This document shows positions 9,688-18,717 of a stretch of DNA of 47,727 nt, in pieces. Below the pieces are notes generated by a model, which was not told the DNA's origin, made no database searches, and saw only the letters and a list, made by a program, of their open reading frames with translations. Every line of letters starts with the position of its first letter. Position 1 is the first letter of the stretch. A program made the position numbers and the translations under genes. The stretch is from an uncultured Eubacterium sp. (GTDB lineage: Bacteria; Bacillota; Clostridia; Lachnospirales; Lachnospiraceae). The stretch lies in NCBI GenBank assembly GCA_947384955.1, contig CANDJC010000023.1, positions 1-47,727 of the forward strand, read 5' to 3'.

Positions 9688-10563
9688 TTACTGAATTAAC
9701 ATTTCCCCAGGTTTAAATCTGCAAGAACCATTTACCTGAAACTGAATCAGTCTGCCGTCAAATTCCGCCAGAACAAACCGGCCGCCATACACAGCCTTTA
9801 TCGTGTTATGTGAACCTGACTGAAACAAACACTGTGCCATTTCATTTTTGATTTCAATAGCTGAAACTGCCTCCGTTCTTTCTTTATTGTTTCTTATAAA
9901 ATACGCATACTGATTTTCAGACCCAAATGCCCTCACTTTTCGAAGAATCACCTGCACAGAATCATCCGGCATAATCCTCCTGTCTGTTTCTTTCCTGGTA
10001 TAATAGACAGACTCCCAGCTGTGTTCCTGTACAGTACCTGTCCTGAAATTATTTTCATAGGCCTTTTGAAACACAATCCCCTCAGCCCGGAAACTCAGCT
10101 GATAAAGCAGATCCAGGTTTACATCATCCGTTACCGGGATTTCAAGCTGTTCAATAACTGCTCCTGTATCAATACCGTCATCCATATAATGACATGTAAC
10201 CCCGTGTTTTCTTTCAAAAAGCAGTGCCCCATTAACCGGATTCCTGCCTTTCAGATCCGGGAGCATAGACGGATGAACATTCACAAACTTCTTCCCGCTG
10301 CCTGACAGTCTGCTTACGGGTATAATATATGGGCAGCCGTTTGATACAAAAATGTCAAAATCAATGCGCTCGAGCTCCTTTAAGAATATGCTCTTTTCCG
10401 GCAGCACTGCATAACTGATTTTCCGGCTTTCCAGTTCTTTTTCGAGAAAAGAATTCTTTACTGCATAAATTTTTATATTAGAAATGCCCGCTTTCAGCAT
10501 TTCATTTAAAACATAAAAACGGTTTCCTGCAAATACAAATTTTCTGGTTTCTATAACAGCCAT
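9688..10563 (-). CDS. Formyltransferase family protein (sugar or amine N-formyltransferase-like)
   Basis: 291 residues related to the formyl-transferase fold of methionyl-tRNA and sugar N-formyltransferases, which use 10-formyl-tetrahydrofolate. The catalytic Asn-His-Asp triad can be placed at SNGCP, VNVHPSMLPDLKGRNP and DDGIDTGAVIEQ. It is much more divergent than Fmt, and its place after two aminotransferase-like genes and an ATP-grasp gene suggests formylation of an amino group on a sugar or sugar-linked residue. Odd start: the AGGAG sequence directly abuts the ATG with no spacer, and no better start codon is visible nearby. The substrate is not identifiable. Confidence 0.8.
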   Translation of the reverse strand: MAVIETRKFVFAGNRFYVLNEMLKAGISNIKIYAVKNSFLEKELESRKISYAVLPEKSIFLKELERIDFDIFVSNGCPYIIPVSRLSGSGKKFVNVHPSMLPDLKGRNPVNGALLFERKHGVTCHYMDDGIDTGAVIEQLEIPVTDDVNLDLLYQLSFRAEGIVFQKAYENNFRTGTVQEHSWESVYYTRKETDRRIMPDDSVQVILRKVRAFGSENQYAYFIRNNKERTEAVSAIEIKNEMAQCLFQSGSHNTIKAVYGGRFVLAEFDGRLIQFQVNGSCRFKPGEMLIQ

Positions 10564-10580
10564 CTCCTTTCAGACTCATT

Positions 10581-11558
10581 CTAATCCATGCCATACTTAA
10601 GCAGGGCAGACACAGTTTCATACAGGTACTCCATTTCCTTGAAACCATACCTCTGGTCTATGGGAAGCGGCAGTATATTCTGTGCCATATCGTATGCCAC
10701 GCTTCCTTTACGGCACCGCCGAAAGACATCCGGCCACAGAAGCGGAATGTAAATTCTTTTTTCTGCCAGAATTTTTCTGAAAATTTCCCCGTTCCTTATA
10801 TACAGCGGGTACATAAATGCTCCGTCATAAGGAACCAGTTCCATTCTGTTTATATCCCTGAGTCTTTCATGCAGATATATAAAATTTGCTGTTCTTTTTT
10901 CTTTTACTCCTTCATAATCCACAGCACTGAGCAGATTCTTAGTCAGCCTGGACATCAGCATCAGCGGTTCATGCTCAAACCTTTCATTGTTTTCCCTGTA
11001 TTCACCATAAAACTCCGGCGCTGATTTTTCATATCTTCCAAGAAGGAATTGCATATGCTTAAAGGAAACGCTTTCCTTTAATGTCTCTTTTAACGGAACC
11101 GCTGAATACAGAAATGCTCCGTCAGGAACCCCGAAGTATTTCCGGCAGCTGTATAATGTATGAGTCCCTTTTACAGGCATCTGAAAATATGCATGTGTAT
11201 TGTCTACAATGAGATTTTCATATTTTTCCCTGATTTTTTCTATCTCCTGACTGCCTAGCTGTCCATAATAATTGATAACATAAACCCATTCCCCGTGTGC
11301 CTGTCTGCTGATAACAGGACGCAGCTGCCTGTTCACCGGATAAAAACGAATCTGCACACATTCTCTTCTGCATGCACTGATTACAGAATCGCATACAAAT
11401 TCCGGCAGAAAAATCCGTTTTATTTTCATGCTCCGTATCAGATATGTCAGACAATGTCTGCCACAGTTAAGCGCCGCCGCATCCTCGTGAAACATTTTTC
11501 CATTATATGTATCTAATTCAATATAACCGCCAATTTCTCTCATAAACCGCTCCGTCAT
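10581..11558 (-). CDS. DegT/DnrJ/EryC1-like PLP-dependent protein
   Basis: About 325 residues with a divergent fold-type I aminotransferase pattern: a cofactor-binding Asp in LIVDNTHAYFQ and a candidate Schiff-base lysine in YSCRKYFGVPDGAFLY. The ATG at 11558 overlaps the stop of the ATP-grasp gene as ATGA, so I prefer it to the start eight codons upstream. It lacks many of the usual conserved blocks of sugar aminotransferases and is shorter than the DegT protein at 12971, so its substrate probably differs. Its place between the ATP-grasp and formyltransferase genes suggests one tailoring module. Confidence 0.75.
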   Translation of the reverse strand: MTERFMREIGGYIELDTYNGKMFHEDAAALNCGRHCLTYLIRSMKIKRIFLPEFVCDSVISACRRECVQIRFYPVNRQLRPVISRQAHGEWVYVINYYGQLGSQEIEKIREKYENLIVDNTHAYFQMPVKGTHTLYSCRKYFGVPDGAFLYSAVPLKETLKESVSFKHMQFLLGRYEKSAPEFYGEYRENNERFEHEPLMLMSRLTKNLLSAVDYEGVKEKRTANFIYLHERLRDINRMELVPYDGAFMYPLYIRNGEIFRKILAEKRIYIPLLWPDVFRRCRKGSVAYDMAQNILPLPIDQRYGFKEMEYLYETVSALLKYGMD

Positions 11559-12769
11559 GAAAGCATGCGTATTTTCAGCCATTCTGAAGAATGCGCCATG
11601 ATCCTGTCTAATTCGTCCCTGCTTTCAAATCTTAAAAACATATCTCCCAAAGACATGCCAGCCCCGGTAAACGGATGCACGGCATCCCCTTTCTCTGCTG
11701 ACACATGCAGCGCTTTGACATACCTCTGCCTGACTTTTGCATCAATTTCCAGTTCTTTAAACAGGCCGCTCTGTCCGCCTGCCGCGTGAATCACCATTTC
11801 ACACCAGTGTCCGTCCGGCTCATGTGAACAAAGCCGCAGAAGCGGCATTCCGGCACAGCTGCGCACCTCATTTTCAATCAGTTCCACGCCCATAGACAGC
11901 TGTTCTATCTCTGCTATTCTGCATCCTCCGCCCCTCGGCGATACTTCCATTAAATATGGAATGCCCCGGACATCTATGCAGGTTTCTATATTATAGATTC
12001 CGTCAGACAGATGCAGCAGTTTCGTCAGCCGCTGTATTTCCCGGCTCAGATACTGCTGATACTCCCTCTCCATTGTCGCAGGCCAGATAATCATAGACGG
12101 CACATAACCATTTTCTGCATCAGTGTCAAACATCTGGTCTGAAAATGTTATAAACTGCATCTTTCCTTCTGCACAGAATACATCCGCGCTGGAATGATAT
12201 CCCTGGAACTCCAAAAAATCTTCTATAATATATGAACCGCTGGCAGAATACGGGAGTGCTCTTTCTATGGCTTCTTTTAAGCCTGACGGCTCTGTTACCT
12301 TTGATACCCCTTTACTTCCTGCAGAATCCGAAGGTTTTACAATAACCGGCCAGTTAAAATAATCCAAATCCCTGTACGGCACGTCTGCTCCATAATATTT
12401 TCCGGCATTCGGCGTATTGAAATGATTTTCTTTTAAAAACTGGCGGAAAAGGCCTTTATCCTGCAAAATACACGCCGATTCATAAGAACACTGAAACGGA
12501 AGTCCCATTTTTTCTGCCACGTATGCTGCTGTCACTACCCCGGGATCACAGGCAAAAGACATCACTCCGTCAATTTTTCTCCTTCTGGCTGCCTGCAGTA
12601 CGGCATCCCTGTCTGCAACGCTGATATTTTCATATCCGTCAGAATATTGATGAGCTGTATTATCAGGCAGGTAATCACAGGTAATCACCTCGCAGCCAAG
12701 CTTATGTGCCATATTTATAACCGGAACCGCATACCCGGAACCGCCCAGTAAAAGTATCTTCTTACTCAT
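11555..12769 (-). CDS. ATP-grasp family ligase
   Basis: About 404 residues. N-terminal Rossmann-like domain (ILLLGGSGYAVPVINMAH), central ATP-grasp domain with the phosphate-binding stretch VIVKPSDSAGSKGVSKV, ENFL-like segment IIEDFLEFQG, and metal-binding NIETCIDVRGIPYLMEVSPR followed by GGG. Such enzymes join a carboxylate to an amine through an acyl phosphate. ATG at 12769 has GAAGGCGGCATT before it; an in-frame start 15 codons upstream is less supported. In this locus a role in linking an amino acid or other acid to an amino sugar is plausible but inferred. Confidence 0.85.
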   Translation of the reverse strand: MSKKILLLGGSGYAVPVINMAHKLGCEVITCDYLPDNTAHQYSDGYENISVADRDAVLQAARRRKIDGVMSFACDPGVVTAAYVAEKMGLPFQCSYESACILQDKGLFRQFLKENHFNTPNAGKYYGADVPYRDLDYFNWPVIVKPSDSAGSKGVSKVTEPSGLKEAIERALPYSASGSYIIEDFLEFQGYHSSADVFCAEGKMQFITFSDQMFDTDAENGYVPSMIIWPATMEREYQQYLSREIQRLTKLLHLSDGIYNIETCIDVRGIPYLMEVSPRGGGCRIAEIEQLSMGVELIENEVRSCAGMPLLRLCSHEPDGHWCEMVIHAAGGQSGLFKELEIDAKVRQRYVKALHVSAEKGDAVHPFTGAGMSLGDMFLRFESRDELDRIMAHSSEWLKIRMLS

Positions 12770-12974
12770 AATGCCGCCTTCTCTGCAGACAAAATGAACG
12801 GAGGCAGAAAACAATTATATAAACTGCGGCTAATTCCCCCGCACAAAATTCATTAAGCAATCTATAGTTATTCAGCATATTTTGAATCTCCTTTACAGAA
12901 TTAAACATCATAACATCTATCACTGACAGATTTTCATAAAAAATACTGCCCGGCTGCATAATTCCGACTTTCAT
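12762..12974 (-). pseudogene. WbqC-like protein remnant with internal deletion
   Basis: Open frame of 70 codons. The first eight residues MKVGIMQP match the start of WbqC-family proteins, which are about 230 residues long. The next part (NLSVIDVMMFNSVKEIQNML) resembles the family's C-terminal end. The roughly 180 residues expected between them are missing, so the gene looks like an in-frame internal deletion. WbqC-type genes usually sit beside DegT aminotransferases, as here, where it overlaps both neighbours by a few bases. The last 25 codons are unlike the family. The assignment is from motif memory only. Confidence 0.55.
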
Positions 12975-14110
12975 GTTCCATCCCTCCCGGTAAAAATAAG
13001 CAGGCGTTTCCTACAGCTTAAAATAACATCACAAATCCGGTCCGTTTCTTCCAGACTCAGTCCGGCATACATAGGCAGAGTCAGTACCTGTCTGCTGATT
13101 CGCAGAGCTTCCGGTGTCTCTGACGGATCATATTTTCCATGAAATGCCGAAAATGCACTGGTCAGAGGATAAAAATATTTTCTGGCCAGAATACCGTTTT
13201 CTGCCAGAGTGGCAGACACTTCTGACCTGTCTGCGCCGAATATTTTTTCATCAATCAGAATAGGGAAATAAGAATAGTTAGACCTGACACCCTTTTGTAT
13301 CACATTCAGTCTGATTCCTTTTATATCTGACAGTCTCTGACGGTATCTCTCCGCTGCCTTTTTGCGCTTTGCTATCTCTTCTTCCACATGGCGCAGATTG
13401 CAGATTCCCATTGCGGCACAAAATTCATTCATTTTAGCATTCGCTCCCACCGCACATACCTCTTCCGGCCCGTGTATTCCAAAATTTTTCAAATCACTTA
13501 AGCTGTCGCCAAGCCTTTTGTCTGCAAAACATGCCGCACCGCCTTCAATACTGTTAAATACCTTTGTAGCATGAAAGCTGAAAATAGAAACATCTCCAAA
13601 TGAGCCGGCTCCTTTTTCATAATATGTTTCGCCAAATGCATGAGCAGCATCGTAAACTACCTTAAGGTCATGCCTGCGGGCAATCCGGGCAATTTCTTCT
13701 ACATCACAGATATTTCCATAAACATGTACCGGAAGAATTGCACAGGTACGTTCTGTAACAAGTGTTTCCAGTTTTCCGGCATCCATCGTATAAGTCAGCG
13801 GATCTATATCGCAAAACACCGGCGTAAGCCCGTTGCGAACAGCAGCATGCGTCGTGGATGCGAACGTAAACGGAGTCGTAATCACCTCTCCTTTCAGATT
13901 CAGTGCCTGCAAAGCAAGCTCCAAAGCCATATGGCCGTTTGTAAAAAGTTCTAAATCAGAAACTCCCAGATACTTTATCAGCTGCTGCCGAAACTCATGA
14001 TGCTTCGGTCCCATATTGGTCATCCAGCGGCTGTCCCATATCGGTGCAATCTCATTCACATATTCATCCAGATTTGGCATTGACGAACGTGTAACCAGTA
14101 TTTTATCCAT
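12971..14110 (-). CDS. DegT/DnrJ/EryC1/StrS family nucleotide-sugar aminotransferase
   Basis: About 379 residues with the full family pattern: FTNGHMALELALQAL, TTPFTFASTTHA, VVYDAAHAFGE (cofactor Asp) and the Schiff-base lysine in IFSFHATKVFNSIEGG. It would transfer an amino group from glutamate to a keto-sugar nucleotide, giving an amino sugar for the glycan. The ATG at 14110 follows TTTAAGGAAAGTACA; a GTG seven codons upstream overlaps the ABC transporter stop and is the alternative start. Similar to dTDP-3- or 4-keto-6-deoxyhexose aminotransferases; which keto sugar it uses cannot be told. No nucleotide-sugar dehydratase lies in the window. Confidence 0.9.
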   Translation of the reverse strand: MDKILVTRSSMPNLDEYVNEIAPIWDSRWMTNMGPKHHEFRQQLIKYLGVSDLELFTNGHMALELALQALNLKGEVITTPFTFASTTHAAVRNGLTPVFCDIDPLTYTMDAGKLETLVTERTCAILPVHVYGNICDVEEIARIARRHDLKVVYDAAHAFGETYYEKGAGSFGDVSIFSFHATKVFNSIEGGAACFADKRLGDSLSDLKNFGIHGPEEVCAVGANAKMNEFCAAMGICNLRHVEEEIAKRKKAAERYRQRLSDIKGIRLNVIQKGVRSNYSYFPILIDEKIFGADRSEVSATLAENGILARKYFYPLTSAFSAFHGKYDPSETPEALRISRQVLTLPMYAGLSLEETDRICDVILSCRKRLLIFTGRDGT

Positions 14111-14127
14111 TGTACTTTCCTTAAAAT

Positions 14128-15867
14128 TCACCTTTCTCTCACAATCTTTCCTCCCTCTACCCTGTAAATTTCATCACAGCCTTCTATTGTTGTCAGCCTG
14201 TGCGCAATAATAATCATCGTTTTTTTCCCATGCAGCCGGTTTACCGATTCCATAATGGCTGACTCTGTCTCATTATCCAGAGCTGAGGTTGCCTCATCAA
14301 AAATCAGAATATCAGGACTGCGGTATAATGCCCGCGCAATTCCTATCCGCTGTCTCTGTCCGCCGGAAAGCCTTACACCGCGTTCTCCCATCTGCGTGTC
14401 CAGCTTGTTAGGAAGCGCACGCACAAAATCTGCTAAAGATGCCTCTTCCAGAGCCTTCCAGACTTGTTCATCTGATATTTCCTGTTCCGGTATTCCAAAA
14501 GCTACATTTGCCCTGACCGTGTCATCCAGCATAAATATTGACTGCGGTATGTATCCTGTCTGAGCATGCCAGCCTCTGATATCTTCAAAAATATCCTTTC
14601 CATCCGCAAGCACGGTCCCTGACTGAGGCTTTAACAGACCCAGCATGATATCCGCAGCGGTTGTTTTTCCAGCCCCTGAAGGACCGGCAATACCGACAGA
14701 CGTTCCACGCCTGATTATCATATCCGCACAATTCAATACCGGCGACTCTGATTTCGGATACTGATATGTAACATGGCTGAATTCAATTGATTTTTCAAAT
14801 TTATCAAAACCGCTGCATACCGCACTGTTTATTTCGCCAGCCTGTGCAGTAATATCTTCCAGATTCTCAGCCAGCTTGTCCAGCATAGGTTCTGTATAGG
14901 CAATTGCAGCAAGTGCACCAGATATCCTGTTCACAGAAGGCAGCAGACGAATCGCTGCTAATGCCACTGCAGACAGCATCGGAATAATGCTTTCAGGTTC
15001 TCTGCCATGATAGATGAAGGCGGCTATCGCCAGGAACATTGTTCCAATACTTGCAGCTTCAATAAAAAATCTTGGCATTAGATTTAATATCTGGCTAATG
15101 CGGAGTGATTTTATATAAATATTTCCATTCACATGATACTTTTCCTGAAAAAACTGCTCCGTTCCCATTACCTTTACTTCTTTAATTCCCTGTATCGACT
15201 GCATCAGCCACTTATTCATCCCCGCATAAGAATCCTGGGCTGCAATACCGGATTTCATCAGCACCGGCTTTATGGTCATATCAATAACAAATACCATAAC
15301 TAACAGCACTGCAGCTATGAGCAGTGTTTCTGCCGGAGCAATCACGAATATTGCAGCAGTCAGCATTCCCGAAACAACAAGTTCTGTAAACAGATTTAAA
15401 ACCGTTACAAGCAGCGAAAACGTACTGGATGTATCATTATGAATAATCCGCATAATTTCACCGGAATTTATTTTCAAAAAATATTCATACGGTCTGCTGA
15501 TATAAGAAGCAAGCAGTTTCTTTTGCACAGCAAGCATATTTCCATACACAAACTGATACTGTATGTGATATTCCAACAGCAAATATATATTTTTAAGAAT
15601 ATATACCGCCGCTAAAGCAATTGCCGCAGCAAGCAAAAATTCTCTGGATGACTGCAGATTCAAAAAACTGCATACCAGCTTTACATACTTTTGATTCATC
15701 GTTTCTGGTGCATTCATCACGGCATTCATAAAAGGCAGCATAAGTGAAACGGAACATGTTTCCAGCAGACCGCCGATTACCATTAACACAGCCAGTTCCA
15801 GTATTCTTTTTTTCTGATGTGCAGATAGTATCTGTCCAAATTTTCGAACCACACGGATCACTGACAT
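14128..15867 (-). CDS. ABC transporter, fused membrane and ATPase domains (PglK/MsbA-like flippase)
   Basis: 579 residues. Six membrane helices in about the first 330 residues, then a nucleotide-binding domain with Walker A GPSGAGKTTA, signature LSGGQRQRIGIARAL, Walker B ILIFDEATSALD and switch histidine IIAHRL. The single-chain half-transporter layout next to glycosyltransferases matches lipid-linked oligosaccharide flippases (PglK/WlaB type). It would carry the lipid-linked glycan across the membrane. No Wzx-type flippase is seen in this locus, which supports that role. ATG at 15867 follows GAAAGGAAATTAGAGT and overlaps the end of the frameshifted upstream glycosyltransferase. Confidence 0.93.
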   Translation of the reverse strand: MSVIRVVRKFGQILSAHQKKRILELAVLMVIGGLLETCSVSLMLPFMNAVMNAPETMNQKYVKLVCSFLNLQSSREFLLAAAIALAAVYILKNIYLLLEYHIQYQFVYGNMLAVQKKLLASYISRPYEYFLKINSGEIMRIIHNDTSSTFSLLVTVLNLFTELVVSGMLTAAIFVIAPAETLLIAAVLLVMVFVIDMTIKPVLMKSGIAAQDSYAGMNKWLMQSIQGIKEVKVMGTEQFFQEKYHVNGNIYIKSLRISQILNLMPRFFIEAASIGTMFLAIAAFIYHGREPESIIPMLSAVALAAIRLLPSVNRISGALAAIAYTEPMLDKLAENLEDITAQAGEINSAVCSGFDKFEKSIEFSHVTYQYPKSESPVLNCADMIIRRGTSVGIAGPSGAGKTTAADIMLGLLKPQSGTVLADGKDIFEDIRGWHAQTGYIPQSIFMLDDTVRANVAFGIPEQEISDEQVWKALEEASLADFVRALPNKLDTQMGERGVRLSGGQRQRIGIARALYRSPDILIFDEATSALDNETESAIMESVNRLHGKKTMIIIAHRLTTIEGCDEIYRVEGGKIVRER

Positions 15868-15870
15868 ACT

Positions 15871-16844
15871 CTAATTTCCTTTCAAATGTTCCAATAATTT
15901 TGCAATTTGCGGAAAATAAGCCCTGATAAACAAAATTAAAACAGATCTTTTACGATATCTCTTCCAGACATCCTGATAATTCCATAAAATTTCCTTATAT
16001 CTGCCTTCTGCTGACAGAATATTTGTTTCGCCTCTTCGCTTGACCGCTAGATATAATCCGAATATTTTCTGTCAGTTAAATCATCATAAAAATCCAGCAT
16101 ACGGTTAACATCTTTCACAAATGCCTTCTTTATTTCAGCCTGATTCATGGTGCTTCTCATTCTAGACCAGGAACCGGCTGCCATTTCCCTGTATACTGAC
16201 ATAACATCCTTCATGTAATAAATACCCCCGCCCGAATGCAGCAGCCAGAGCGCTAACGGATAATCGCCCATCTCTTTTACATTCAGCTGTCTGGGCCTTT
16301 TTCCATATTTATTTCTATACATAAGGCTCGAAGTCTGATAACGATTCTGATCCCATAAAATAATATCTTCTGCTGTCAGTGTATAACTGTGTTTTACCGG
16401 ATGATAGATTCTCTCCCTTCCATTCATACAGTTCACTATTTTTGTACTGCATGCACAGGCAGCATATTTCTTATGTTTATCCAGAAAATCAGCCTGTTTT
16501 TGCAGTTTGTTATCATCTATCCAGTAATCATCTCCTTCACACAGAGCAATATACTGCCCTTTTGCTGAAACAGCAGTATCTTCAAAAAAGTTTCTGTTTT
16601 TGGAATACTGATTTTCTTTCTCATAGACAGGTTTTATTCTGTCTGGAAACCTGTTTTCGTAATCCTTTATTATTTCAGCGGTTCCATCTGTAGAACCATC
16701 GTCATGCACAATGATTTCATATGGAAAATCCGTTTTCTGACTGATAAAACTATCCAGTGCATCTTTAATATATGTTTTTTGATTATAAGCAAAACAAAGA
16801 ACACTCACCTTGATACTGTCACCCATCATGCTCTTATTTTCCAT
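15871..16844 (-). pseudogene. Family 2 glycosyltransferase with a one-base frameshift near the C-terminus
   Basis: The open frame 16047-16844 encodes 265 residues of a GT2 enzyme: VSVLCFAYNQKTYIKDALDS, IIVHDDGSTDGT, and the metal-binding ALCEGDDYW. It stops after ...DRKYSDYI. In another frame, without a gap, the sequence continues as IFGLYLAVKRRGETNILSAE and RYKEILWNYQDVWKRYRKR to a stop at 15871-15873, four bases before the ABC transporter start. Adding one A to the AAAA run near 16064-16067 would join both parts into about 323 residues. So the gene is either recently broken or the base was lost in sequencing. Start ATG 16844 has GGAGG eleven bases upstream. Confidence 0.8.
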
Positions 16845-16898
16845 CGTTATCCCATCCTCCCAAATGCCGCTTTACCATGCACACAAAACTGCAGTTCA

Positions 16899-17846
16899 TC
16901 AAATATTTACACTTACTTCTCTTCTTAAAATAAATCTGTTATAATCCCGTTTCAGCATAAGAAGCGCCGACGCTTTCCTGTTTCTGAGATGCCTCGTATA
17001 TTTTATAAACTGACGCAGGGAAATCATGCGTTTTTGCAGTGCGATTCTTAAAGCACGAATATATTTAATTTCTGCTGCCTTCACTGCTCTTTCATTATTT
17101 ATCTTATATGCATAATTTAATATAACGGCACAAAAGCGTACAGCATGCAGTTCATCTTCTGTATTAAAAGCACTGTAAGAACTTCCTTCGTCTGTTATAT
17201 GGCGATATGCACTCATAACCTCCTGGATACAGAAGATTTTTCCATTGCAAAGCAGTGAAAATGCCATTTTCCTGTCGCCAGGAGACAGCTTAAAACGGGC
17301 CAGACGCGAGTCATAATCAGGATTGCGGAAAATATTTCGAAACATCACAGACGCAGTCTGCCCTGGAAATATGTCACTGGCATAGTGTCCAAATGTATAC
17401 TCATGCTCTTTGCATTCCGGATAGGATTCCTCTACCGGAGCTGAGTTTTTATCAACTACTACGCAGTTATGAGCAACAGCCGCATACTCCGGATGTCTTT
17501 CCAAAAATGAAATCTGCTTTTCAATTTTTCTCTTGTCTGTCCAAAAATCATCTCCTTCCAGAATAATCAGATACTTTCCTTTTCCTCTCATCAATAAGTC
17601 TGTTATATTATCAATGCGCTCTTTAAATAAATTTTTTTCCCGATACAAAACACGGATTTTGCCGGGATGTTCCATCTCGTACTTTTTTAGAATTTCCCTC
17701 GAACTGTCCTCTGACTTGTCCTCGCCAGCCAGCACTTCATATTCATATTTTGTTTCCTGCATCAGAATGCTGTCCAAGGCTTCTTCTATATAATCTTCAT
17801 GATTGTATACCGGAACAAGAATGCTTAGTATGACCTCATTCTCCAT
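16899..17846 (-). CDS. Family 2 glycosyltransferase
   Basis: About 315 residues from the ATG at 17846 (GGAAGGAGACAGACCCTAT before it); the open frame reaches 59 codons further up into the preceding gene with no family similarity. GT-A fold: ILVPVYNHEDYIEEALDS, the nucleotide-binding LAGEDKSEDSS, and the metal-binding IILEGDDFWTD. Closely resembles the GT2 encoded just downstream (both have the EGDD(Y/F)W block and the same layout), so the two may be tandem paralogues acting on successive sugars. Cytoplasmic, at the membrane; donor and linkage unknown. Confidence 0.9.
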   Translation of the reverse strand: MENEVILSILVPVYNHEDYIEEALDSILMQETKYEYEVLAGEDKSEDSSREILKKYEMEHPGKIRVLYREKNLFKERIDNITDLLMRGKGKYLIILEGDDFWTDKRKIEKQISFLERHPEYAAVAHNCVVVDKNSAPVEESYPECKEHEYTFGHYASDIFPGQTASVMFRNIFRNPDYDSRLARFKLSPGDRKMAFSLLCNGKIFCIQEVMSAYRHITDEGSSYSAFNTEDELHAVRFCAVILNYAYKINNERAVKAAEIKYIRALRIALQKRMISLRQFIKYTRHLRNRKASALLMLKRDYNRFILRREVSVNI

Positions 17847-17880
17847 ATAGGGTCTGTCTCCTTCCTGTATTCTTAAACAC

Positions 17881-18717
17881 TTACAGGCACTGTGCATATA
17901 ATACCGTTTCCCATTCATTTGAAGAATAATGCCGTATCCAGAATCTGTACTCAGGTACAAGAGAAAGCAGGTATTCCGGTATCTCACAAATGTCTTCCGG
18001 TTTATGATAAATACAGATTGCAAGACGCGGCTTATTTTTCAAAATTGTTTTTCTGGCACCCTTTAAAGCCTTTAACTCTGCTCCTTCAATGTCCATCTTT
18101 ATAAAAGTAACTTTATCATCCCCCACTTCATTATCAATCGTTGTAAGTTCAATCTGCACATCGCCTTCTTCACAAACTGAGCTTCCCGCTTTCCACTGGG
18201 CGTTTTTTACCCACATAGATGTCTGTTTCTCCCATGTTCCCTTTTCCACAAGCTGTACGATATCGTTCCATCCGTTTTCTTCAAAATACGCTCTGCACTT
18301 TTTACAGTTTTCCGGATCTGATTCAAATGCATAGATTTTCTTTATTTTTCCTCCTCCCCATTTCAGGATTTCACCTTCTGTCTTTCCGTCAAAGCTTCCC
18401 GCATCTGCCACAATTTCATTTTCAGCCGGCTCAAACATATCAAAATACTGCCACCCGGCTGCTGCTGTGAGAATATTGTAGTGCGGAATAACGAGTGCGT
18501 TCCAGTCACCTTTCTTTCTCACTGCAAATACAAATTCATTCATGCTTTCTTTTCCCATTGCCGGAAACAGAATCTCATTGTCTTTCAATATATTTTCAGA
18601 ACTGCTGGTGTATTCAGCTTCACTCATAAACCGGCATTTTTTGCGAAGACCGCTCATTTCAAGAACCTGTCTTGTATACTTAAAGATGATGTCTTTTTTA
18701 TCTCTGTAAACAATCAA
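17881..18717 (-). CDS. FkbM family methyltransferase, catalytic part (split from its N-terminus)
   Basis: 278 residues if translation starts at the TTG at 18717. S-adenosylmethionine-binding block VADAGSFDGKTEGEILKWGG, AFESDPENCKKC and the FkbM motif TFIKMDIEGAELKALKGA are all present. FkbM proteins O-methylate sugars or polyketides. The TTG has no RBS of its own, and the frame runs on upstream into an eight-base G tract. Adding one G joins it to the 18714-18980 ORF as one protein of about 366 residues. In the present state it can be made only by restart at the ATGA-like junction or by slippage. Confidence 0.85.
   Translation of the reverse strand: MIVYRDKKDIIFKYTRQVLEMSGLRKKCRFMSEAEYTSSSENILKDNEILFPAMGKESMNEFVFAVRKKGDWNALVIPHYNILTAAAGWQYFDMFEPAENEIVADAGSFDGKTEGEILKWGGGKIKKIYAFESDPENCKKCRAYFEENGWNDIVQLVEKGTWEKQTSMWVKNAQWKAGSSVCEEGDVQIELTTIDNEVGDDKVTFIKMDIEGAELKALKGARKTILKNKPRLAICIYHKPEDICEIPEYLLSLVPEYRFWIRHYSSNEWETVLYAQCL

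Noticed and set aside
18714-18717. Ordinary ATGA-like translational coupling of two separate genes at the FkbM locus
   Set aside because: The second ORF would have to start at TTG with no RBS directly after a G8 tract, and both parts together match the length and N-terminal helix pattern of one FkbM protein.
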